Both the position numbers and the translations under genes were made by a program. The notes under the pieces are model-generated. The model was given only the letters and a program-made list of their open reading frames with translations. It did no database searches and had not been told where the DNA came from. Shown piece by piece: positions 7,193 through 14,845 of a DNA stretch of 64,000 bases. Position 1 is the first letter of the stretch; every line of letters begins with the position of its first letter. The stretch is from Phytohabitans sp036906915 (GTDB taxonomy: Bacteria; Actinomycetota; Actinomycetes; Mycobacteriales; Micromonosporaceae): contig NZ_JBAKHX010000024.1 of NCBI RefSeq assembly GCF_036906915.1, positions 1 through 64,000 on the forward strand. The letters run 5' to 3'.

Positions 7193-9832
7193 CTACGGCG
7201 CGGGCTCGTCGGCAGTGCCGGGCCAGGCCGTGTGGGGTGGGCGCGCCGGTGGGTACCGGTCGGGGTGGTAGGCGATCCGGAACTCGTGGTCGCCGGACCG
7301 GACCTCGGCCGGCGCACTGCCGTCGGGCAGTTCCACCATCGCGGTGGTGTTCGGCGGCACCGTCACGGACACGATCAGCTCACCGTCCATGATGGACCAG
7401 CCGGCCGCCGCCGTGCCGTACGGCGTCTCGTGGACCGCGCGCGCGTGGGTGAGACCACCGCCAGGGAGCGGGCGCACGGTCATCCGCCGGTAGCCGGGCG
7501 CGTCGGGAGCGAGTCCAGCGACCGTGCGGTGCAGCCAGTCGGCGATCGCGCCGAGGGCGTAGTGGTTGAACGACGTCATCTCGCCCGGGTTGATCCGGCC
7601 GTCGGGCAGCATGCTGTCCCAGCGTTCCCACACGGTCGTCGCGCCCATCGTGACCGGGTACAGGAAGGACGGGCAGGTGCGCTCCAGCAGCAGGCGGTAC
7701 GCCACCTGGGTCTCCCCGGCCTCGACGAGGGCGTCGGCGATCAGCGGCGTGCCGACGAAACCGGTGCCGATGTGGTATCCGCGGGCGTGCACCAGTTCGG
7801 TGAGCCGGTCGCCGGCGCGCCGGCGCTGTTCGGGGTCGGGCAGCAGGTCGAAGCGGAGCGCGAGGGCGTACCCGGTCTGCGAGTCGCTGGCGACCCGGCC
7901 GCTGGGCGTGACGTACTCGCGGGCGAACGCGGCGCGCACCTCGTCGGCGAGTCCGCCGTACCGCTTGGCGGCCTCCTGGTCGCCGAGGAGCCCGGCCACA
8001 GTGGACACGATGCGCGCCGACCGGGCGAAGTAGGCGGTGGCGACGAGCGCGCCGTCGGTGCGGGTGTCGGCGGCCGCCTCGGGTGGCGCGGTCGGATCGA
8101 GCCAGTCGCCGAGCTGGAAATGGCGGTCCCAGAGGAGACCGGGGCCGGCCATCTCCGCCACCCGATCGACCCAGGCGACCATGCTGTCGTACTGCCGGCG
8201 CAGTAGCTCCAGGTCGCCGTAGCGCTCGTACAGCACCCACGGCGCTACCGTCACCACGTCGGCCCAGGCGGCCGTCGGCATCTCCCAGCCGAGCACGTCC
8301 GGCACCACCAGCGGTGGCGTGCGCGTGGGCGAGGCCAGGTGCTCGGCGCGCACGTCGCGCAGCCAGGAGGTCAGTACGCCCGCGCAGTCGTACAGGAAGC
8401 TGGCGGTGGGCGCGAAGACCTGAAGGTCACCGGTCCAGCCGAGCCGCTCGTCGCGCTGTGGACAGTCGGTCGGTACGTCGAGGAAGTTGCCGCGCATCGC
8501 CCAGATCACGTTGTCGTGCAGGCGTTCCAGCAGCGGCTCGGAGCACGAGAACCAGCCGGTGCGGCGCATGTCGCTGTGGCAGACGACGGCGGTGAGGTCT
8601 TCGGGGCGCAGCTGCCCGGGCCAGCCGGACACCTCGGCGTACCGGAAGCCGTGGAACGTGAACGACGGCTCCCACTCCTCGACCTCCCCGGTGCCACGCA
8701 GGATGTACCGGTCTTCGGCCTTCGCCTGGCGCAGCGGCCGTATGCCCAGCTCACCGTCTTCGAGCACCTCGGCGTGCCGCAGCACCACCTCGGTGCCGGC
8801 AGAACCGCGGGGCCGGATGCGCAACCGTCCCACCAGGTTCTGTCCGAAGTCGACGATCGTCTTTCCGCTGGGCGACGTCAGGATCGCGACCGGTTGGACG
8901 AGGTCGGTGCGGCGTACGGGCGGCCCGTCCGGGGCCACCAGGCGTGTCCTGTCGAGCGGCTGTGGCAGTACCGCTGCCCATGTCGTGTCGTCGAAGCCGG
9001 GCTCCGCCCACCCGCCGGGCGCCCGGCGGGCGTCGTGCGTCTCGCCGTCGTAGATGCTCGCGCTCGTCGTGGCGCTGGGTGCGCAGCGCCACGAGCCGTC
9101 GGTGCCGACGACCTCGGTGGCGCCGTCCTCGTACTCCACCTCCAGCTGGAGCAGCAGGCCGGTGCGGTCGCCCCAGATGTCGCGCCGGCCGCCGTCGAAG
9201 CCGAGCCGGCCGCGGTACCAGCCCTCGGCCACGAGCGCGCCGAGCGCGTTGCCACCGACCCGCAGCGCGGCCGTGACGTCGTACGTCTGGTAGCGAAGCC
9301 GGTGGTGGTAGCTGGTCCAACCGGGCGCCAGCACGTGGTCGCCGACCCGGGCGCCGTTGAGCCACAGCTCGTAGGCGCCGTGGGCGGTGGCGTACAGGCG
9401 GGCGCGCCTGACTGGGCGCTCAATCTGGAACTCGCGGCGGAACGCCGGCACGGGGCCTTCGGGCTGCTCGTCCACGCCGGGCGTGACCAGCTCGGCGCTC
9501 CAGTCGCCGGGCGCCAGCAGCCCCGCCTCGACGGTGTGAGGCCCGCTCCACGGGGTCGGCTCCGCGGCGCCGCCCCAGGCGCGCACCTGGACGGTCTGCC
9601 GCCGGCGCGAACGCAGCGGCGGGCCCGGCCACGGGACCAGGTGGGACTCGTCGCCGTCGACCCGGCCGCTGGTCCATGCGACGGCGCCGGCGTCGTCCAG
9701 CCCGCGCACCTCGTACGCGGTCTGCAGCCAGCCGGGCTCGTCGGCGGCGACCCGCCAGGAGAGTCGGGGCGATGGCTCGCCGATGCCCAGGGGCTCGTCG
9801 TGGTGCTCGAAACGCACGGAGATGACCTGCAC
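7193..9832 (-). CDS. GH78 alpha-L-rhamnosidase
   Basis: An 879-residue glycoside hydrolase that should remove terminal alpha-L-rhamnose from glycosides. The beginning, FEHHDEPLGIGEPSPRLSW, is the characteristic N-terminal beta domain. The catalytic (alpha/alpha)6 barrel has DVPTDCPQRDERLGWTGD near residues 455-475 (acid residues of the family) and WERWDSMLPDG with SFNHYALGAI near the end. There is no signal peptide, so it works on imported glycosides. It lies 32 nt downstream of the F420 oxidoreductase gene on the same strand, and thus probably shares the KstR-controlled promoter of the ADH gene. This suggests, but does not prove, a steroid-glycoside (saponin) substrate; plant flavonoid rhamnosides are the alternative. 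Confidence 0.9.
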   Translation of the reverse strand: MQVISVRFEHHDEPLGIGEPSPRLSWRVAADEPGWLQTAYEVRGLDDAGAVAWTSGRVDGDESHLVPWPGPPLRSRRRQTVQVRAWGGAAEPTPWSGPHTVEAGLLAPGDWSAELVTPGVDEQPEGPVPAFRREFQIERPVRRARLYATAHGAYELWLNGARVGDHVLAPGWTSYHHRLRYQTYDVTAALRVGGNALGALVAEGWYRGRLGFDGGRRDIWGDRTGLLLQLEVEYEDGATEVVGTDGSWRCAPSATTSASIYDGETHDARRAPGGWAEPGFDDTTWAAVLPQPLDRTRLVAPDGPPVRRTDLVQPVAILTSPSGKTIVDFGQNLVGRLRIRPRGSAGTEVVLRHAEVLEDGELGIRPLRQAKAEDRYILRGTGEVEEWEPSFTFHGFRYAEVSGWPGQLRPEDLTAVVCHSDMRRTGWFSCSEPLLERLHDNVIWAMRGNFLDVPTDCPQRDERLGWTGDLQVFAPTASFLYDCAGVLTSWLRDVRAEHLASPTRTPPLVVPDVLGWEMPTAAWADVVTVAPWVLYERYGDLELLRRQYDSMVAWVDRVAEMAGPGLLWDRHFQLGDWLDPTAPPEAAADTRTDGALVATAYFARSARIVSTVAGLLGDQEAAKRYGGLADEVRAAFAREYVTPSGRVASDSQTGYALALRFDLLPDPEQRRRAGDRLTELVHARGYHIGTGFVGTPLIADALVEAGETQVAYRLLLERTCPSFLYPVTMGATTVWERWDSMLPDGRINPGEMTSFNHYALGAIADWLHRTVAGLAPDAPGYRRMTVRPLPGGGLTHARAVHETPYGTAAAGWSIMDGELIVSVTVPPNTTAMVELPDGSAPAEVRSGDHEFRIAYHPDRYPPARPPHTAWPGTADEPAP

Positions 9833-9864
9833 AAGGGCGATTGTAACGTTTCAGCCCAGCAAGG

Positions 9865-10902
9865 TCACAAGAGTGCCCTCAGCTCCGCGATCGACTTGAT
9901 CCGTTCGGCCGGGCTCCGGGCGACCGGTGAGACGAGCAGGGTGGTCACCCCCGCCTCCCGGTACGCGGCCAGCCGCTCCCGCACGTACCCGGCCGGGCCC
10001 ACGAGCGAGGTTGCCCTGACCAGCGACTCAGGAACAGCGGCGACCGCCTCCGCTTTGCGACCGCTCAGGTACAGCTCCTGGATGAGCGCCGCCTCCCGCT
10101 CGTACCCGTAGCGGCGGACCAGCGCGTTGGAATAGTTCCGCTCGCGCGCGCCCATGCCGCCCACGTAGAGGGCGAGCTGCGCGCGGTGGCCGGCGAGCAA
10201 GGCGTCCGGCTCGTCCGTTACCCCGAACGGGGCGGCCGCGATGACGTCGAGCGGCCCGAGCGCGGGGTCGCGCCGCGCGCCGCCGCCGGCGAGCGCGTCA
10301 CCGAAGACCTCGGCGGCCCGGTCCGGGTCGTAGAAGAGCGTGAGCCAGCCCTCGGCGATCTCGGCGGCGAGCGCGACGCTGCGCGGCCCGACGGCCGCCA
10401 GGAACACGGGTATCCGGGGCCGCACGGGATGGTTTATGAGCTTGAGCGGCTTGCCGAGCCCCGTGCCCTCGCCCGGTGACAGCGGCACCTGATAGTGACG
10501 TCCCTTGTGGACGAGCGTCTCGCGTGCCCACACCCGGCGGCAGATCTCGACGACCTCGCGGGTGCGGCCGAGCGGCGCGTCGTACGGCACGCCGTGGAAC
10601 CCTTCGATCACCTGCGGCCCCGACGTGCCGAGCCCGAGCGCGAACCGTCCACCTGAGACGTAGTCGAGCCCGGCGGCCGTCATCGCGGTGAGCGTCGGCG
10701 TGCGCGTGTAGAGCTGCATGATGCCGGACGCGAGCCGCACCCGCCGGGTGCGGGCCGCGACGAAACCGAGCAGGCTGACCGCGTCGAAGCTGTACGCCTC
10801 CGGTACCACCGCCAGGTCAAGCCCGGCCGCCTCGCACTCGACCAGTTCCTCGACCGCCTCGGCGAACCCGCCGCTGTAGCCGAGCATCATCCCGAGCCGC
10901 AC
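9865..10902 (-). CDS. LLM-class F420-dependent oxidoreductase (Rv3520c-like)
   Basis: A 345-residue luciferase-like protein. It contains LDYVSGGRFALGLGTSGPQV, the LTAMTAAGLD block and PVFLAAVGPRSVALAAEIA, all as in F420-using members. From memory, overall sequence and length resemble Mycobacterium tuberculosis Rv3520c, a gene of the cholesterol cluster. It would transfer hydride between F420 and a carbonyl or ene substrate; the substrate is unknown. The start is ATG 10902, 3 nt after the stop of the ADH gene, so the two are co-transcribed. Confidence 0.85.
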   Translation of the reverse strand: MRLGMMLGYSGGFAEAVEELVECEAAGLDLAVVPEAYSFDAVSLLGFVAARTRRVRLASGIMQLYTRTPTLTAMTAAGLDYVSGGRFALGLGTSGPQVIEGFHGVPYDAPLGRTREVVEICRRVWARETLVHKGRHYQVPLSPGEGTGLGKPLKLINHPVRPRIPVFLAAVGPRSVALAAEIAEGWLTLFYDPDRAAEVFGDALAGGGARRDPALGPLDVIAAAPFGVTDEPDALLAGHRAQLALYVGGMGARERNYSNALVRRYGYEREAALIQELYLSGRKAEAVAAVPESLVRATSLVGPAGYVRERLAAYREAGVTTLLVSPVARSPAERIKSIAELRALL

Positions 10903-10905
10903 GGC

Positions 10906-11994
10906 TCACGCCCCGTCGTGCAGGATGACCTGCCGGATCACGTCGCCGCGGCCGAGCGAGGCCAGCGCGTCGTCGATCTGGTCGAGGCGCAGCCGGTGGC
11001 TGATCATCCCGGACAGGTCGAGCCGCCCGGCGCGCCACAGGTCGAGCAGCCGGGCGTAGTCGCGCCGCACGTCCGCCGACCCGTACAGCGAGGGCATGAT
11101 GCGCTTGCCCTCGAAGAGCAGCTCGAACGGGCTGAACTCGACGTGGTGGTCGGCGCGGCCGGCGCCCACCACGACGACCGCGCCGCCGCGGCGGATCGCG
11201 ACCCACGCGGAGCGCAGCGTCTGCGGTATCGCCACGACGTCGAACGCCCAGTCGAAGCCCTCGCCGCCGGTGACCTGTGTGGACAGATCGCTCAGCCCGC
11301 CCGGCGTGACCGCGTGCGTGGCGCCGAACCGCTTGGCCACCTCGTGCTTCTCGGTCGCGGTGTCGACCGCGACGATGACTGACGCGCCGCTCAGCCGGGC
11401 GCCCTGGATCGCCGCGATGCCGACTCCCCCGCAGCCGATGACCAGGACGGACTCGCCCGGGCGCACGCCCGCGGTGTTTATGACCGCGCCGACCCCGGTC
11501 ATCACGCCGCAGCCGACCAGGGCGGCCACCTCGTACGGCACGTCGTCGCCAATCTTCACGGCGCCCTGCTGGGGCACCACGACCTCCTCGGCGAACGCGC
11601 CGCAGCCGGCCATGCCGAACACCGGCGTTTCGCCGGCCAGAAACCGCGGCTGCACGTAGCCGAGCATGACGTGGGCCATGCACAGGTATGGCTCGCCGCG
11701 CAGGCACGAGGAACAGGAACCGCACGCGGGCAGCCAGTTGACGATGACCCGGTCGCCGAGTGCCAGGTCGGTCACCCCGTCGCCCACCTCGACCACGTCG
11801 CCGGCCGCCTCATGGCCGAGCACCGCCGGCACCGGCTGCGGCAGGGCGCCGTCGCGAGCGGACAGGTCGGAGTGGCACACGCCGGCCGCCCGTACCCGGA
11901 TGCGGACCTCGCCGAGCGCGGGCGGAATCAGCATCACGTCGTCGCGTATCTCGAACTTGTCGTCACCGACCGCGTTGAAGACCGCTGCCCGCAC
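10906..11994 (-). CDS. Zinc-dependent alcohol dehydrogenase (MDR family)
   Basis: A 362-residue medium-chain dehydrogenase. GVCHSDL provides the catalytic-zinc Cys, GHEAAGDVVEVG its second ligand, and CGSCSSCLRGEPYLC the four-Cys structural-zinc loop. The NAD-binding turn is VLVIGCGGVG. It resembles the AdhD-type enzymes of mycobacteria. In this setting it may oxidise a sterol side-chain alcohol (after CYP125) or another hydroxyl of the substrate. It is the first gene of a minus-strand unit (ADH, F420 oxidoreductase, rhamnosidase) whose promoter region holds a perfect KstR site. Confidence 0.85.
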   Translation of the reverse strand: MRAAVFNAVGDDKFEIRDDVMLIPPALGEVRIRVRAAGVCHSDLSARDGALPQPVPAVLGHEAAGDVVEVGDGVTDLALGDRVIVNWLPACGSCSSCLRGEPYLCMAHVMLGYVQPRFLAGETPVFGMAGCGAFAEEVVVPQQGAVKIGDDVPYEVAALVGCGVMTGVGAVINTAGVRPGESVLVIGCGGVGIAAIQGARLSGASVIVAVDTATEKHEVAKRFGATHAVTPGGLSDLSTQVTGGEGFDWAFDVVAIPQTLRSAWVAIRRGGAVVVVGAGRADHHVEFSPFELLFEGKRIMPSLYGSADVRRDYARLLDLWRAGRLDLSGMISHRLRLDQIDDALASLGRGDVIRQVILHDGA

Positions 11995-12017
11995 GACGCC
12001 ACCCCCATCCGTAGAAC

Positions 12018-12031
12018 TGAAACTTGTTCTA
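12018..12031. promoter_or_regulatory. KstR operator between the ADH gene and kstR2
   Basis: TGAAACTTGTTCTA fits TNNAACNNGTTNNA at all eight conserved positions. It is 24 nt upstream of the ADH start and about 50 nt upstream of the kstR2 start, so it can control both directions. Confidence 0.75.
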
Positions 12032-12055
12032 CTCTATGGCGGGTGCGGAGCGGCG

Positions 12056-12069
12056 AGCAAGCGTTTGGG
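12056..12069. promoter_or_regulatory. Probable KstR2 autoregulatory operator
   Basis: AGCAAGCGTTTGGG matches the KstR2 operator AnCAAGnnCTTGnT at eight of ten conserved positions (the left half-site is complete). It lies 12 nt upstream of the kstR2 start. Confidence 0.45.
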
Positions 12070-12081
12070 TACCATGCCGCC

Positions 12082-12675
12082 GTGAGCACGACCAGAAAGA
12101 CGCACCTGGTACACCTGGCAGGCGAACTGTTCGCCGAGAAGGGCTTCCGGGCCACCACGGTACGCGAGATCGCGGACGCCGCGGGCATCCTGTCCGGCAG
12201 CCTCTACCACCACTTCGACTCCAAGGAGTCGATCGGCGAGGCGATCCTGTCCGAGTTCCTGACCGACGTGCTCGCCGGGTACCGCGGCGTCGACACCGAC
12301 GACCCGCGCGCCGCCATCGAACAGGTCGTGCGCGCCAGCACGGCGACACTGGGCCGGCACCGCGCCGCGCTCACCATGCTCCAGCGGGACTGGAACTACT
12401 TCAGCGCGCAGCCACGCTTCGCGTACCTGCGCGAGGCCATGCGCGAGATAGAACAGGTCTGGATCACGCTGCTCGAACGCGGCAGGCGAGACGGCCAGTT
12501 CCGGTCCGACCTCGACGCCAAGCTGACGTACCGGTTGCTGCGTGACGTGCTCTGGATGCCCACCTCGTGGCGGCAGGGCGAGGGTGGCTGGCAGCCCGAC
12601 GAGGTGGTCGACGGATTCCTGCGCCTGCTCTTCGACGGCATCACAGCACCAAACGGCACCGCCCCAAGAAACTGA
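12082..12675 (+). CDS. kstR2: TetR-family repressor KstR2
   Basis: A 197-residue TetR protein. The DNA-binding region (about residues 8-52) reads LFAEKGFRATTVREIADAAG then SGSLYHHFDSKE, closely like mycobacterial KstR2 (Rv3557c). The ligand domain keeps SAQPRFAYLREAMRE and TYRLLRDVLWM, both near-identical in type to KstR2. KstR2 represses the genes for the last two rings and is released by HIP-CoA. The GTG start at 12082 begins the conserved part. The promoter region carries both a KstR site and a KstR2-like site. The 3' end overlaps the KstR box of the next gene by three nt. Confidence 0.85.
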   Translation: MSTTRKTHLVHLAGELFAEKGFRATTVREIADAAGILSGSLYHHFDSKESIGEAILSEFLTDVLAGYRGVDTDDPRAAIEQVVRASTATLGRHRAALTMLQRDWNYFSAQPRFAYLREAMREIEQVWITLLERGRRDGQFRSDLDAKLTYRLLRDVLWMPTSWRQGEGGWQPDEVVDGFLRLLFDGITAPNGTAPRN

Positions 12676-12686
12676 AACCTGTTACA
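12673..12686. promoter_or_regulatory. KstR operator before the hydroxysteroid dehydrogenase gene
   Basis: TGAAACCTGTTACA matches the KstR consensus at all eight conserved positions and ends 9 nt before the GTG start at 12696. It overlaps the kstR2 stop codon. Confidence 0.75.
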
Positions 12687-12695
12687 CTTCCCGGC

Positions 12696-13457
12696 GTGAG
12701 AAGGCTGGACGGCAAGGTCGCGCTCATCACCGGCGGCGCCCGCGGCATGGGCAAGTCGCACGCCCGTCACTTCGTCGCCGAGGGCGCTCGCGTGGTCATC
12801 GGCGACGTGCTCGACGAGCGCGGTGCGGCGGTCGCCGAAAAGCTCGGGCCGGACTCGTGCCGGTACGTGCACCACGACGTCACCAGCGAAGACGACTGGG
12901 CCGCCGCCATCGCCGCGACGCTTTCGGCGTACGGCCGGCTGGACGTGCTCGTCAACAACGCCGGCATCCTGCGGCACGCGGCCATCGCCGACATGCCGCT
13001 CGCCGACTTCCGCGAGGTGCTCGAAGTCAACCTGGTCGGCTGCTGGCTGGGCGTCAAGCACGCCATCGCGCCGATGACCGAGGCCGGCGGCGGTTCGATC
13101 GTCAACGTCTCCTCCATCGAGGGGTTCGTCGGGGCGGCCGGGTTGTCGGCGTACAGCGCCAGCAAGTTCGCCCTACGCGGGCTCACCAAGACGGCGGCGC
13201 AGGAGCTTGGCCAGTACGGGATCCGCGTCAACTCGGTGCACCCCGGCGGCGTACTCACCCCGATGGCCGTCGGCGCCGCGCAGGCGTTCAGCCACGTCGA
13301 CCCGGAGGCGTTTCTCAAGGCACAGCCGATCGCCCGGTTCGCCGAGTCGGTCGAGGTCTCCCGGCTGGTCGCGTTCCTCGCCTCCGACGAGGCCTCGTAC
13401 GCCACCGGCGCCGAGTTCGTCGTAGACGGCGGGCTGCTGAGCGGGCCCAACTACTAG
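12696..13457 (+). CDS. SDR, 3-alpha(20-beta)-hydroxysteroid dehydrogenase-like
   Basis: A 253-residue short-chain dehydrogenase: GGARGMG (13-19) binds NAD(H), NNAG is at 87-90, and the catalytic set is Ser139/140, Tyr153 and Lys157 (YSASK). Sequence such as NVSSIEGFVG and ASDEASYATGAEFVVDGG closely follows M. tuberculosis Rv2002 and Streptomyces 3-alpha,20-beta-HSD. It should interconvert a steroid hydroxyl and ketone, for instance at C3 of 5-alpha-steroids or C20. A KstR box precedes the GTG start (12696), which I chose because homology begins at RLDGKVALITGG; longer readings enter kstR2. Confidence 0.85.
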   Translation: MRRLDGKVALITGGARGMGKSHARHFVAEGARVVIGDVLDERGAAVAEKLGPDSCRYVHHDVTSEDDWAAAIAATLSAYGRLDVLVNNAGILRHAAIADMPLADFREVLEVNLVGCWLGVKHAIAPMTEAGGGSIVNVSSIEGFVGAAGLSAYSASKFALRGLTKTAAQELGQYGIRVNSVHPGGVLTPMAVGAAQAFSHVDPEAFLKAQPIARFAESVEVSRLVAFLASDEASYATGAEFVVDGGLLSGPNY

Positions 13458-13483
13458 TCGTTTCTACTAAAAGGACGGCCACT

Positions 13484-14392
13484 ATGGACGGTCGCGTTGC
13501 CGTGGTCACAGGGGCCGGAAACGGGCTCGGCCGCGCCGAAGCACTCGCCCTCGCCGCCGCCGGCTTCCGGCTCGTGCTCAACGACCTGCCCGGTGCCGCG
13601 CTCGACGCAGTCGCCGGCGAGGTCAAAGCAGCTGGCGGTGAAGCGGTCACCTGCCCCGGCGACGTCGCCGAGTGGTCGACGGGCGAGGCCCTTGTCGCGG
13701 CGGCGCTCGACTCGTTCGGCAGCCTCGACGCGCTCGTCAACAACGCCGGCGTGCTGCGCGACCGCACCGTCTTCAACATGACCGCCGACGAGTGGGACCT
13801 GGTCGTCCGGGTGCACCTGCGCGGTCATTTCGTCACCACGCGCCACGCCACCGCGCACTGGCGGCGGCTGAGCAAGGAGCGCGGCGGCCCGGTGTACGGC
13901 CGGATCGTCAACACATCGTCGGAGGCGTGGCTGCTCGGGTCGGCGGGGCAGCCCAACTACGCCGCCGCGAAGGGCGGGATCGTCGCGCTGACCATGGCCA
14001 CCGCGCGCGGTTGCGCCCGGTACGGCGTGCGCGCCAACGCGATCTGCCCGCGGGCGCGCACCGCGATGACCGCCGAGCTGATGGGCGGCGCGCCGGACGG
14101 CGGCCCCGACCCGATGTCGCCGGACCGGGTCGCCCCCCTCGTCGTCTACCTGGCGAGCCCCGCAGGCGCGGGCTTCACCGGCGAGGTGTTCGTCGTGCAC
14201 AGTGACGTGGTGGCGCTCATGGGACCGCCGACGGTGCGCGCCGCCTTCCACACAGTGGACGGTGGGGCTTGGACGGTCGACGGGCTGACCGGCGCCCTCG
14301 CCAACCTGGCGGCGGACGGCGAGCCATCGCCTGGGTTCGTGTGCGAGCAGACCCTCCCGCTGGCCTCCTCGACGTTCGGGGAGCAGACGTGA
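13484..14392 (+). CDS. SDR oxidoreductase, about 300-residue type (Rv3548c-like)
   Basis: A 302-residue dehydrogenase with GAGNGLG (10-16), NNAG at 86-89 and catalytic Ser145/146, Tyr159, Lys163. It has the long C-terminal extension found in SDRs related to peroxisomal multifunctional beta-oxidation enzymes, so it probably oxidises a 3-hydroxyacyl-CoA. Rv3548c, a neighbour of echA20 in M. tuberculosis, has similar length and type; equivalence is inference. The ATG at 13484 follows AAAGGACGG and the 26-nt gap to the previous gene suggests one transcript from the KstR box at 12673. Confidence 0.75.
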   Translation: MDGRVAVVTGAGNGLGRAEALALAAAGFRLVLNDLPGAALDAVAGEVKAAGGEAVTCPGDVAEWSTGEALVAAALDSFGSLDALVNNAGVLRDRTVFNMTADEWDLVVRVHLRGHFVTTRHATAHWRRLSKERGGPVYGRIVNTSSEAWLLGSAGQPNYAAAKGGIVALTMATARGCARYGVRANAICPRARTAMTAELMGGAPDGGPDPMSPDRVAPLVVYLASPAGAGFTGEVFVVHSDVVALMGPPTVRAAFHTVDGGAWTVDGLTGALANLAADGEPSPGFVCEQTLPLASSTFGEQT

Positions 14393-14841
14393 AGGAGCGC
14401 ACCCGGGTCGCGATGAGCGACACCGAGGTGGTCGAGCTGCTCGCCGCCCGGCGCAAGGTGCAGCTCGCCACCATCAACCGCGACGGCACGCCGCACCTGG
14501 TCACGATGTTCTACGCGTTGATCGACGAGCGGATCGCGTTCTGGACGTACCGCACATCGCAGAAGGCGCGCAACCTGGCCCGCGATCCCCGGATCACCTG
14601 CCTGGTCGAAGACGGCGAGGAGTACTTCGAGCTGCGCGGCGTGCAGGTGACCGGCACGGTCAAGAGGTTCGACGAGCTGGCTGAGGTGCTGGCCGTCGGG
14701 CGCCGGATCGCGGGTGGGCTCGTCGGCGTGCCCGCCGAGGCGCTGGAGTCCTATGTGACCGAGGCGGCGCGCAAGCGCGCCGCCTACGTCGTCGAGCCTG
14801 AGCGGGTGGTCAGCTGGGACCACCGCAAGCTGCTGGCGTAG
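14389..14841 (+). CDS. PPOX-class, F420-type split-barrel protein
   Basis: A 150-residue split beta-barrel protein (pyridoxamine-phosphate-oxidase-like). It begins with a helix and VQLATINRDGTPHLVTMFYA, then TYRTSQKARNLARDPR, the phosphate-binding segment typical of F420-binding members. Such proteins reduce activated double bonds with F420H2. The GTG start overlaps the previous stop (GTGA), so it is translationally coupled to the SDR gene. Its end is 4 nt from that of the convergent aldehyde dehydrogenase gene. A role in reducing a steroid ene is possible but not shown. Confidence 0.75.
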   Translation: MKERTRVAMSDTEVVELLAARRKVQLATINRDGTPHLVTMFYALIDERIAFWTYRTSQKARNLARDPRITCLVEDGEEYFELRGVQVTGTVKRFDELAEVLAVGRRIAGGLVGVPAEALESYVTEAARKRAAYVVEPERVVSWDHRKLLA

Positions 14842-14845
14842 CCCG

